Source: UBA11524 sp963642705 (GTDB lineage Bacteria; Bacillota; Clostridia; Christensenellales; Aristaeellaceae). From it: DNA of 64,000 bases. The notes beneath the pieces are model-generated. The model searched no databases. It was not told the DNA's origin and was given only the letters and a program-made list of their open reading frames with translations. Each line of letters starts with the position of its first letter. Within the stretch, counting starts at the first letter, position 1. This document shows positions 15,852-23,372 of the stretch, piece by piece. The translations under genes were made by a program, and so were the position numbers. The DNA is taken from assembly GCA_963642705.1 (NCBI GenBank), contig CAVIHU010000001.1, positions 124,001 through 188,000 of the forward strand. Reading direction: 5' to 3'.

Positions 15852-17132
15852 ATGAACATCAAACGCATTGTGACTCTCCTGCTGATCCTGCTGTTGCTCA
15901 TCTTTACGATGACGGTTGAAGGCAGCGCAGAGGCGTCTGCAGAATTCGTTGACTATGTGTCTCAGCTTCACCTTAACATGAATTCAGCTACGCTCAAGAC
16001 GACCGCGACAGTCAAATCCTTTGTCGACGGCGATACGGCGCACTTCTATGTCCCGACGAGCATTTCTGAAAGCGGCTATGTAAGGGTGCGTTTTCTTGCG
16101 CTTAACACGCCTGAATCAACCGGAAAAATCGAGGAATACGGCGTCAAGGCTTCCAATTTTACGCGAGAGAAGCTCGAAAGCGCCGTATCAATCATCCTTG
16201 AGTCGGATTCCAATGCGATGGAAATCGACTCAACAGGTGAAAGGTGCCTCTTCTGGGTCTGGTATCAGCCGGCAGAGGGCGAAGAATACCGCAATCTGAA
16301 CCTCGAGCTACTGCAAAACGGGCTTGCCAAGGCTTACTCCACGTTCAATACGCAGTACGGCAGCAGCTGCTCGAAAGCGCTGGATCAGGCGCGGCAGTTC
16401 AAGCTGAACATGTATTCCGGCGAAGCCGATCCTGATTACTACTACGGGGACGCCATTGAAATCACGCTCAAGGAGCTTCGTTGCCATGCGGAGAAGTACT
16501 TGAACAAGAAGGTTGCTTTCAGCGGCATTGTCACCTTGACCTACAACCAGTCTGCCTACGTGGAAGCTTATGATGCAGACAGCGAACTTGTCTACGGCAT
16601 CAGTGTTTACTATGGGTATTCGCTCAGCGGCAAGGGCTTGTCCATCCTCACGCCTGGCAATCAGGTTCGAGTAGTCGGAACGGTGCAATACTACGAGGCG
16701 GCGGATCAGTATCAGGTGTCTGATGTTTCCTACCGGCAGATGAAACCGAGCGACCCTAACAATCTGCAGCTCATTAACGATGGGCAATTGCCGTATTATA
16801 CGGCAGTTTCGCTTGATAAGCTGCTGAATGATACGGTAACCATTGTTGACGAGGAGAATGGCGCAAAAACGTATGATTACGCAGAGCTGGCGCAGTATAC
16901 GAGCGTATCGGTTGATGGGCTGAAAGTGACAGCTGCGTCAAGTACAGGCAACGCAATTTACCTGACATGTTCTTGCGGAGATCAGCAAATCACGGTGGAG
17001 ACGCCTTACAACGAGGAAATGCTGACACTGATTGACCATACGATCAACGTGCGCGGCTTTGTCGAGCGTGATTATGACGGCAACGTCATCATCTGCACCT
17101 ACCTTCAGGATGCCATTATGCTTCAGGATTAA
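15852..17132 (+). CDS. Secreted staphylococcal-nuclease-like protein with OB-fold-like C-terminal region
   Basis: 426 residues. Signal peptide (MNIKRIVTLLLILLLLIF), then a thermonuclease (SNase) domain at about 45-190. DGDT is at 59-62, VRVRFLALNTPES places Arg80 and Glu88 at the catalytic Arg35 and Glu43 of S. aureus nuclease, and STGERCLFWVW supplies Arg131 for Arg87 with one extra residue. The Ca2+-ligand equivalent of Asp40 is Asn85. The helical end NLELLQNGLAKAY is also typical. After residue 200 come two beta-rich segments resembling OB-fold nucleic-acid-binding modules (NKKVAFSGIVTL, GNQVRVVGTVQYY). Predicted role: extracellular hydrolysis of DNA/RNA. It starts nine bases after the binding-protein gene and has no strong ribosome-binding site, suggesting coupling. 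Activity is uncertain because of the substitutions. Confidence 0.85.
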   Translation: MNIKRIVTLLLILLLLIFTMTVEGSAEASAEFVDYVSQLHLNMNSATLKTTATVKSFVDGDTAHFYVPTSISESGYVRVRFLALNTPESTGKIEEYGVKASNFTREKLESAVSIILESDSNAMEIDSTGERCLFWVWYQPAEGEEYRNLNLELLQNGLAKAYSTFNTQYGSSCSKALDQARQFKLNMYSGEADPDYYYGDAIEITLKELRCHAEKYLNKKVAFSGIVTLTYNQSAYVEAYDADSELVYGISVYYGYSLSGKGLSILTPGNQVRVVGTVQYYEAADQYQVSDVSYRQMKPSDPNNLQLINDGQLPYYTAVSLDKLLNDTVTIVDEENGAKTYDYAELAQYTSVSVDGLKVTAASSTGNAIYLTCSCGDQQITVETPYNEEMLTLIDHTINVRGFVERDYDGNVIICTYLQDAIMLQD

Positions 17133-17163
17133 ACAAACCCGATCTTCAGAAAGGGAGATAAAC

Positions 17164-18477
17164 ATGAAGAAATTTCTTGCAATGCTCATGCTCGCCGTCA
17201 TCTGCCTCACCTGCACGGCAGTTGCAGAAACGACTGACGAGGATCTGACTTCCGCAAAGGCATACCTGTACATGATGTACAAGTCCTCTGCAGAAACGAC
17301 CATGGCTGACTACGAGGTTGTCGGTGTGGTGAACATCGGCGGCACGGAATTCCCGATCACCTGGACGACCGATAGCGACACCATTAAAATCGTGCCCGGT
17401 GACAATAAAATGGTCACCATTGATATCGACGAGAATAATCCGGAGGAAGTCACCTACACCCTGACGGCAACGCTGTCGAATGCTGACGGCGAGACAGTCA
17501 GCGTTTCCTTTGCACACAAGGTGCCTGCCGCAATGATCCTCGAGGGCATGAGTTATGAGGAGATTGTTGCTGCAGCGTATACGCTGGAAGCTGGCGTCTC
17601 CATGGAGGAGACGCAGCGCCTGTACGGCACGGTCACCCAGATCAACACCACATGGAGTGATGAGTACAAGAACATCACCGTAACGATTCAGGTTGGTGAG
17701 CTGGCAGATCAGCCAATTCAGTGCTACCGTCTTTCCGGCGATGGTGCGGAAAACCTTGCAATCGGCGATGCTATCACGGTTGAAGGCACACTGAAGAATT
17801 ACAACGGCACCATCGAGTTTGATAAGGGCTGCAAACTGGTCGGATATGGCGAAATCGTTAGCCAGAAGAGCATTGTTGACGCTGCCTATGCATTGGAAGC
17901 TGGCGTTTCCATGACGGCACCAACTGCGCTCTGCGGCGAAGTAACCTCCATCGACACGGCATGGAGCGATGAGTATCAGAACATCACGGTTACCATCGTT
18001 TGCGACGGTCTGACGGATCAGCCAATTCAGTGCTATCGCCTGTCCGGCGAAGGCGCACAGACGCTTGATGTCGGTAGCGAAATCGGCGTGTACGGCACCA
18101 TCAAGAATTACAAGGGCACCATCGAATTTGACAAGGGTTGTGTGATTGTTCCTGCGGATGATGTTGCGAGTGTTCGTCTGGCAATCAATGCCTACACGCT
18201 GGAGACCGGTCTTGCGATGACCGAGTCATCCACCATGACAGGTGTCATCAGCAGCATTGACACGGCTTGGAGCGAAGAGTATCAGAACATCACGGTTACC
18301 ATCGTCCCTGGTGGCCTGACGGACTATGCGGTGCAGTGCTATCGTCTGTCCGGCGACGGTGCGCAGACGCTTGCTGTGGGCGACACCATTACTGTCAGCG
18401 GCACCATCAAGAATTACAAGGGAACGATTGAATTCGACAAGGGCTGCACGCTTGATGCGGTCGTTAAGGCAGAGTAA
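17164..18477 (+). CDS. Secreted protein with three ~102-residue OB-like repeats
   Basis: 437 residues from ATG 17164 (AAAGGGAG upstream). Signal peptide (MKKFLAMLMLAVICLTCTAVA), an N-terminal beta domain to about residue 125, then three near-identical tandem units of about 102 residues, each with AAYTLEAGVSM, a G.VT.I.T.WS(D/E)EY.NITVTI core, (V/I)QCYRLSGDGA and GTIKNYKGTIEFDKGC. The core pattern (G.V..I...... NITVTI ... L..GD.I.V.GT.KNY.G.IEF) resembles OB-fold domains seen in exonuclease-associated and YhcR-like nucleases. No catalytic residues are recognisable. It follows the nuclease-like gene by 31 bases and is closed by a terminator, so it is the last gene of the importer operon. A nucleic-acid-capture role is a guess from context. 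Confidence 0.8.
   Translation: MKKFLAMLMLAVICLTCTAVAETTDEDLTSAKAYLYMMYKSSAETTMADYEVVGVVNIGGTEFPITWTTDSDTIKIVPGDNKMVTIDIDENNPEEVTYTLTATLSNADGETVSVSFAHKVPAAMILEGMSYEEIVAAAYTLEAGVSMEETQRLYGTVTQINTTWSDEYKNITVTIQVGELADQPIQCYRLSGDGAENLAIGDAITVEGTLKNYNGTIEFDKGCKLVGYGEIVSQKSIVDAAYALEAGVSMTAPTALCGEVTSIDTAWSDEYQNITVTIVCDGLTDQPIQCYRLSGEGAQTLDVGSEIGVYGTIKNYKGTIEFDKGCVIVPADDVASVRLAINAYTLETGLAMTESSTMTGVISSIDTAWSEEYQNITVTIVPGGLTDYAVQCYRLSGDGAQTLAVGDTITVSGTIKNYKGTIEFDKGCTLDAVVKAE
17551..18465 (+). repeat. Three in-frame tandem coding repeats
   Basis: Units begin near 17551, 17857 and 18166. The tyrosine codon of the AAY/NAY motif recurs at 17578, 17887 and 18193, giving periods of 309 and 306 bases. Units 2 and 3 are nearly identical in DNA around the ITVTI core, indicating recent duplication or gene conversion. 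Confidence 0.9.
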
Positions 18478-18494
18478 TCATCTTACTGATGCGG

Positions 18495-18530
18495 AAACCT
18501 GTCAGGAGCGCTTGCTTCTGGCAGGTTTTC
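18495..18530 (+). terminator. Terminator of the ABC/nuclease operon
   Basis: 11-bp stem with one G-T pair (18495-18505 with 18518-18528) followed by TTTTC. Confidence 0.8.
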
Positions 18531-18533
18531 TGC

Positions 18534-18562
18534 TTGTAGGAAAAAGCAAAACGTGGTATAAT
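18534..18562 (+). promoter_or_regulatory. Promoter of the alpha/beta hydrolase gene
   Basis: -35 TTGTAG (18534-18539), 17-bp spacer, extended -10 TGGTATAAT (TATAAT at 18557-18562). Confidence 0.7.
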
Positions 18563-18609
18563 TTGCGACAGGTGGTTATGCCCGATTGCTTTTTGAGGAG
18601 GATATGGTG

Positions 18610-19479
18610 ATGAAAAAGTATTTGATATTGATGATGATCTGCGCGCTGGCGTTCGGTGTGCTGAATGCGTATGCAGAGGATGCAGATGTTGCGTGCGTTG
18701 AAACTATTTCCGTGGGAGAAAATGAAATGGATTATACGGTATTCGGCAACGGCAGCAAGACGTTCGTGATTATACCTGGCTTGTCGATTCATAGCGTAAT
18801 GAACTCAGCAGAAGCAATTGCTGCGGCGTATCAAGACTTCACAGCGGATTATACCGTATATGTGTTCGAACGTCCCAAGAAACTCAGTGAAGGCATGACA
18901 AACAAGGACATTGCGGAAGAAACGGCAGCGGCGATGAAGGAACTCGGCATCGAAAGCGCCGATATCTTCGGTGCATCGCAGGGCGGCATGATTGCGATGG
19001 AAATTGCCATCAATCATCCGGACATGATTAACAAGCTGATCCTGGGTTCAACGCTTGCCAAGCAGAATGATACATTTCAGCAGGTGATTGAGCGGTGGAT
19101 TTTGCTTGCGGAAAAGAAGGACGAACCGGCATTGCTGGAGAATTTCGCAGACAATGTCTATTCTGAGGCGACTCTTGCGGCGTATCATGATGTTCTCGTT
19201 TCCTCAAATCGTTGCATCACGGACGAGGAATATGAGCGGTTCATCATTCAGGCAAAAGCTTGCGCCGGATTCGATTGTTATGATGAGCTGTCAGCAATCA
19301 AGTGCCCAGTGCTGGTGCTTGGTGCGGAAGGTGATCATGTCACAACGGCAGAAGGCTCGAAGCAGATTGCAGATGCACTTCAGTGCGAATACTACCTGTA
19401 TGGCGAGGAATATGGTCACGGCGTATACGATGAGGCACAGGACTATCGGGAACGCTGCCTGAAGTTCCTGACAAACTAA
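18610..19479 (+). CDS. Secreted alpha/beta-fold hydrolase
   Basis: 289 residues from ATG 18610, correctly spaced from GAGGAGGA at 18595-18602; ATG 18604 and GTG 18607 are too close. Signal peptide (MKKYLILMMICALAFGVLNAYA). The hydrolase fold shows the nucleophile elbow GASQGG, the acid in LGAEGDHVT and the histidine in EYGHGVYDE, so the Ser-Asp-His triad is complete. The oxyanion region is VIIPGLSIHS. The substrate is unknown (esterase, peptidase or similar). It has its own promoter and terminator and is therefore monocistronic. Confidence 0.88.
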   Translation: MKKYLILMMICALAFGVLNAYAEDADVACVETISVGENEMDYTVFGNGSKTFVIIPGLSIHSVMNSAEAIAAAYQDFTADYTVYVFERPKKLSEGMTNKDIAEETAAAMKELGIESADIFGASQGGMIAMEIAINHPDMINKLILGSTLAKQNDTFQQVIERWILLAEKKDEPALLENFADNVYSEATLAAYHDVLVSSNRCITDEEYERFIIQAKACAGFDCYDELSAIKCPVLVLGAEGDHVTTAEGSKQIADALQCEYYLYGEEYGHGVYDEAQDYRERCLKFLTN

Positions 19480-19504
19480 TAGAATAATACTCCCCTATCC
19501 TGAA

Positions 19505-19537
19505 AGCGCGGCGGTCAGACGATCGGTCGCGTTTTTT
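19505..19537 (+). terminator. Terminator of the hydrolase gene
   Basis: 8-bp GC-rich stem with two G-T pairs (19505-19512 with 19526-19533) followed by a run of T, then an AT-rich spacer. Confidence 0.7.
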
Positions 19538-19601
19538 GATATTTTTCGATGTTTTAATATTGTTTTTTATAATTTATTTACAAATTAATTTTGATAAACT
19601 A

Positions 19602-19630
19602 TTGACAATGCTTCAAAATTATGATAAATT
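19602..19630 (+). promoter_or_regulatory. Promoter of the alcohol dehydrogenase gene
   Basis: Perfect -35 TTGACA (19602-19607), 17-bp spacer, -10 TAAATT (19625-19630), inside a markedly AT-rich stretch (about 19538-19650). The transcript would have a leader of roughly 60 bases. Confidence 0.7.
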
Positions 19631-19694
19631 AATAACAAACAAATTCAAAGATGCGTCAGGAAGTGACGCTCGAGACATGACAAGGAGGTCAAAT

Positions 19695-20750
19695 ATGAAG
19701 GGTTTCGCAATGCTGTCAATCGGTTCGACTGGTTGGATTGAAAAAGACATCCCGAAGTGCGGACCGATGGACGCAATCTGCAAGCCGCTTGCACTCGCTC
19801 CCTGCACGTCTGATATTCACACGGTCTGGGCTGGTGCGCTCGGTGATCGCAAGAACATGATTCTTGGTCACGAGGCTGTCGGTGAGGTTGTTGAGGTCGG
19901 CAACGAGGTTCATGATTTCAAGGTCGGTGACAAGGTGCTTGTGTCTGCCATCACGCCTGACTGGAATTCTCTTGAGGCGCAGGGCGGTTATCCGATGCAT
20001 TCCGGCGGAATGCTGGCTGGCTGGAAGTTTTCCAATTTTAAGGACGGCGTCTTTTCCGAGTATTTCCATGTGAACGATGCGGACGGTAATCTGGCGCTAC
20101 TCCCTGATGGAATGGACGTCGCCGCTGCAGCAATGATTTCTGACATGGTGCCAACCGGTTTTCATGGAGCGGAGCTTGCGGATGTTCAGTTCGGCGAAAA
20201 TGTCGCCGTTATCGGTATTGGTCCTGTCGGGCTGATGGCAGTAGCTGCCTGTGCAATCCGTGGCGCTGCGGAAATTTATGCAGTTGGCTCGCGCAAGAAC
20301 TGCTGCGACCTCGCACGTGAATTTGGTGCAACGGACATCATTGACTATCATAAGGCGGATATTGTCGAGCAGATTATGGACAAAACGCATGGCAAGGGCG
20401 TTGATAAGGTTGTCGTTGCCGGCGGCGATAATGACACGTTCGCGCAGGCAATGAAGATCGTGAAGCCCGGCGGAATCATCGGCAACGTCAACTACCTCGG
20501 CGAAGGGGACACGGTTGGCATTCCGCGCCTCGACTGGGGCTGTGGCATGGGACACAAGCAGCTTCGCGGCGGTCTGATGCCCGGTGGTCGTCTCCGTTCG
20601 GAGCGTTTGGCACGTCTGGTGATGGCGAACCGCATCCGTCCGGAAAAACTGATTACACATCGTTTCAGCGGACTTGAGAGTGTTGAACCCGCACTGATGC
20701 TGATGAAGGACAAGCCGCGTGACCTGATTAAGCCGCTCGTGGTCATCTGA
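19695..20750 (+). CDS. adh: NADP-type zinc-dependent secondary alcohol (isopropanol) dehydrogenase
   Basis: 351 residues, the same length as the Clostridium beijerinckii and Thermoanaerobacter secondary alcohol dehydrogenases and clearly of that family (MKGFAMLSIGSTGWIEK, CTSDIHTV, GALGDRKNMILGHEAVGE). Zinc ligands Cys37, His59, Glu60 and Asp150 are at the family positions. The NADP determinants Gly198, Ser199, Arg200 and Tyr218 are all present, so NADP(H) specificity is expected. It interconverts secondary alcohols with ketones or aldehydes. The start is set by a perfect AAGGAGGT seven bases upstream; a longer reading frame back to 19536 is not used. It is monocistronic with its own promoter. 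Confidence 0.95.
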   Translation: MKGFAMLSIGSTGWIEKDIPKCGPMDAICKPLALAPCTSDIHTVWAGALGDRKNMILGHEAVGEVVEVGNEVHDFKVGDKVLVSAITPDWNSLEAQGGYPMHSGGMLAGWKFSNFKDGVFSEYFHVNDADGNLALLPDGMDVAAAAMISDMVPTGFHGAELADVQFGENVAVIGIGPVGLMAVAACAIRGAAEIYAVGSRKNCCDLAREFGATDIIDYHKADIVEQIMDKTHGKGVDKVVVAGGDNDTFAQAMKIVKPGGIIGNVNYLGEGDTVGIPRLDWGCGMGHKQLRGGLMPGGRLRSERLARLVMANRIRPEKLITHRFSGLESVEPALMLMKDKPRDLIKPLVVI

Positions 20751-20760
20751 GAAGACAAAT

Positions 20761-20880
20761 AAAAAGCAGGACGCATCTGTTTTGATATGCTCCCTCCGAT
20801 GTGGTTTCGAAACTTTTTATTGTTTCGAGTATCTACTCCGGAGGAAGCATTTCATTTTTGTTTGATGCGCCCTGTTTTTG
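20761..20880. repeat. Nested three-tier inverted repeat between convergent genes
   Basis: Outer arms 20766-20777/20864-20875 (12 bp, imperfect), middle arms 20787-20798/20839-20850 (11 of 12 paired), inner arms 20807-20813/20822-20828 (7 bp). T-runs flank it on both strands, so it can act as a bidirectional terminator for adh and the GH39 gene. At about 110 bases it is larger than needed for that. Confidence 0.75.
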
Positions 20881-20889
20881 TTGCTGGTT

Positions 20890-22392
20890 TTATTTTACAT
20901 ACCAATCATATTGATAGCCGTAATCGCCTTCATGTACTTGCCTTGTGAGCGTGAAACGGACGACTGCATTTTCACGCAGCAGGAATTCAAGTTTTATAGT
21001 GCCGTGATCTGCCACGGCGGTGCTCAAGTTGACATCAGGATGATCCATTTTTCGCAACGTGCTCAGCTGCTGCTGCGTCAAGCTGCGCGGTTCGCCCATG
21101 TCGTGCCACGCCTTGAGCGGATTGCAGGTCACCTCATCAACCGTTTCGGTAACAAGGACCTGTTTGCTATCGGAAGGAAGCGTGATAGTGATGGGAAGCT
21201 GCTCACGCGTTTCGTGGCATAGGTTCCAAAGGATGCCTTCATAGCTGCTATCTGTATTGCGGATAATAACTGCGTGTTCATCTCGGTAAACAGGTGTGCC
21301 GTTCAGTTTGGAGAAAAATGCAAATACCCATAGCGTCGGTTTTGCAATCAACCCGTTCGCAATCAGACCGAAGCCGCCGTGGAAGGGCATCGGCGGAACT
21401 CCCTGCTCCTCAAACACATCGCCGAATGTCCAGTAGGAATAGGATGCGGCAACATCACCCATCCTTGCCAGCACGCCGGCCATATATGCTGCGTTCAGAT
21501 TCGTATCGTGAATCGGGCAGAATGGGTTATATGAGGTGTTGAATTCCGTGATGTGCATTTCGATTCCACTGTACTCCGGAAAACTGTCGATGATTTCGCG
21601 TGTTTGCTGCATTTCCTTAATCAGTGAATTCACTGAGCGCATGGTATGATACAGATAACGCCCCTGATGCTCCGGCGTTTCGCCCATGTAGGCATGACGC
21701 GTCACGAAATCAACGGGCAGATGTTCGTCGAGGCAGAACTGCAGGAAGTTGCGTACCCAATCCAGCGATGTCGTACCGCCACAGATGGCAGGTCCGCCAA
21801 CACGCATTTCCGGCAGTACTGACTTTACAGCGCGTGCGGTGACGGCGTATAGATGATGGTACTTTTCCTCGTCTGCGTTTTCCCAGAAGCAATCAAGGTT
21901 TGGCTCGTTCCAGATTTCGCATGGCCATGAGGAAACTTCCTCTCTGCCGTAGCGATCTGACAGATGCAGAAGGGTCGCCTTCACCAGATTAGCCCATTTT
22001 TCATCATCCTGCGGCGGTGTTACATTGCCTCTCCAATAGAAAATGGTTTGTGTGCCGCTCGCCATCTTCTGCGGCATGAAACCCAGTTCCAGAAAGGGTT
22101 TCAGTCCAAGCGAACGATAGTCATCCATGACGCGGTCGAGGTAAGTGAAGTTATACGATTCATGCCAGTTGCCGTCTCGATCCTGATACGGTTGGTAAAT
22201 TGCCATATCATCGCTAAAAAGTCCGTGTCCGCGGATGTGCTGGAAGCTGCATTCCGCCTGCGCCATAGCAAGCTGGTCGTGATATTCCTTCTGCAGCGCC
22301 AGCCCCATGCGCCCTGTACCAATGCAGAAGGATGTGTGATTGCTGAATGAAGCGGCACTGTTTGCGGATAAATGAATTTCATGCATGTTCAT
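20890..22392 (-). CDS. xynB: GH39 glycosidase, probable beta-xylosidase
   Basis: 500 residues, matching family GH39 in length and motifs. The acid/base Glu163 is in CEIWNEPNL and the nucleophile Glu283 in MHITEFNTSY; the barrel entry sequence QHIRGHGLFSDDM is also characteristic. There is no signal peptide, so it acts in the cytoplasm on imported xylo-oligosaccharides. The start ATG 22392 has GAGGAG eight bases upstream. It lies 26 bases after the metallo-beta-lactamase-fold gene and is presumably co-transcribed with it, divergent from the GH67 alpha-glucuronidase: a small glucuronoxylan unit. Confidence 0.92.
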   Translation of the reverse strand: MNMHEIHLSANSAASFSNHTSFCIGTGRMGLALQKEYHDQLAMAQAECSFQHIRGHGLFSDDMAIYQPYQDRDGNWHESYNFTYLDRVMDDYRSLGLKPFLELGFMPQKMASGTQTIFYWRGNVTPPQDDEKWANLVKATLLHLSDRYGREEVSSWPCEIWNEPNLDCFWENADEEKYHHLYAVTARAVKSVLPEMRVGGPAICGGTTSLDWVRNFLQFCLDEHLPVDFVTRHAYMGETPEHQGRYLYHTMRSVNSLIKEMQQTREIIDSFPEYSGIEMHITEFNTSYNPFCPIHDTNLNAAYMAGVLARMGDVAASYSYWTFGDVFEEQGVPPMPFHGGFGLIANGLIAKPTLWVFAFFSKLNGTPVYRDEHAVIIRNTDSSYEGILWNLCHETREQLPITITLPSDSKQVLVTETVDEVTCNPLKAWHDMGEPRSLTQQQLSTLRKMDHPDVNLSTAVADHGTIKLEFLLRENAVVRFTLTRQVHEGDYGYQYDWYVK

Positions 22393-22418
22393 GAAAGCTA
22401 CTCCTCTTCCGATGCGAC

Positions 22419-23204
22419 TTATAAGCCTGATTTAGTCCAGTCAAAAACAAAAACCTGATCATGCGGCAGATATGCCTGACATGTGTCGATTTTCTCATAT
22501 GGTGGAATGTTCACTGGCTCAGCAGCACGCAGGTTCCCATCTGTTAGAGCATTGAAAAAATCATCGAACATCCAGCGGTCATAGAGGACATCACGATGCG
22601 GACAAAGCACCTTTTCGAACGGTAGCAGTTGCACCTCACGCATGTTGTTCCGAAATTCTCGAAGCCCGAGCGCCTGCGGAAAGAACAACCACGTGGTTGG
22701 GTTCCAGTTATCGCCGGAAAGCAACAGCTTTCGCTCGGGTATATACACCACTGCAGAACCAGGTGTGTGACCGGGAACAGCAATAATTTCAGCCGTTATA
22801 CCACCCAAATCGATGGTGCAGGGTGTCATCGGCTTCGGCGGTTGAATGCTTCCTGATAGGAATACAGCTTCATCTACTGCGATATTCTGTCCGACTGCTT
22901 GCGTCACAATACGTTTGCGTGTTGCAGTATCCGTGAAGAAAGACCAATCCGGCAAATCCTCCGGCAGCATGTATGTTTCCGGAAACCAGCGTGCGCCCAG
23001 CACATGATCGTAATGGTTGTGCGTGAGAAAGACTGTCAGCGGCTTGTCGGTCATGTGTTGCATAAATTCCGCAACATTCTCGATACCATAGCCTGTATCG
23101 AGCAGCAGAGCGGCGTTCTCCCCTTCCAGCAGCGTCATGCACACGCCAAGGCAATCCACAATATGCCACACGCCCGGCATCACTGCGTGAACCGTAAAAG
23201 CCAA
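22419..23204 (-). CDS. Metallo-beta-lactamase-fold hydrolase
   Basis: About 261 residues. The metal-binding motif THNHYDH, the PGHTPGS motif and the LLLSGDNW aspartate identify the fold. It is a small soluble hydrolase without signal peptide; many relatives are glyoxalase-II-like thioesterases or lactonases, and the substrate here is unknown. Being upstream of and close to the xylosidase gene, it might act on a lactone or ester formed during sugar-acid metabolism, which is only inference. The start is uncertain: a GTG at 23237 has no usable spacing, and TTG 23204 follows GGAAAGG. Confidence 0.85.
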   Translation of the reverse strand: MAFTVHAVMPGVWHIVDCLGVCMTLLEGENAALLLDTGYGIENVAEFMQHMTDKPLTVFLTHNHYDHVLGARWFPETYMLPEDLPDWSFFTDTATRKRIVTQAVGQNIAVDEAVFLSGSIQPPKPMTPCTIDLGGITAEIIAVPGHTPGSAVVYIPERKLLLSGDNWNPTTWLFFPQALGLREFRNNMREVQLLPFEKVLCPHRDVLYDRWMFDDFFNALTDGNLRAAEPVNIPPYEKIDTCQAYLPHDQVFVFDWTKSGL

Positions 23205-23310
23205 GTTTGTTTCATCCTTTCCTGAAAAGAAATGCACATCCTCTATTCGACGGTCAGTTATGTTTTTCCTGTTGTCCGCTTAATTTTTCGATGTGCTTCA
23301 GGAATTTGTG

Positions 23311-23339
23311 TTGTGCTTTCTGCCGTGACGTGCTATACT
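23311..23339 (+). promoter_or_regulatory. Promoter of the alpha-glucuronidase gene
   Basis: -35 TTGTGC (23311-23316), 17-bp spacer, extended -10 TGCTATACT (TATACT at 23334-23339). Confidence 0.6.
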
Positions 23340-23372
23340 TTTTTCGATTTTCTTTTGAGGAGTGCTTCTGCG

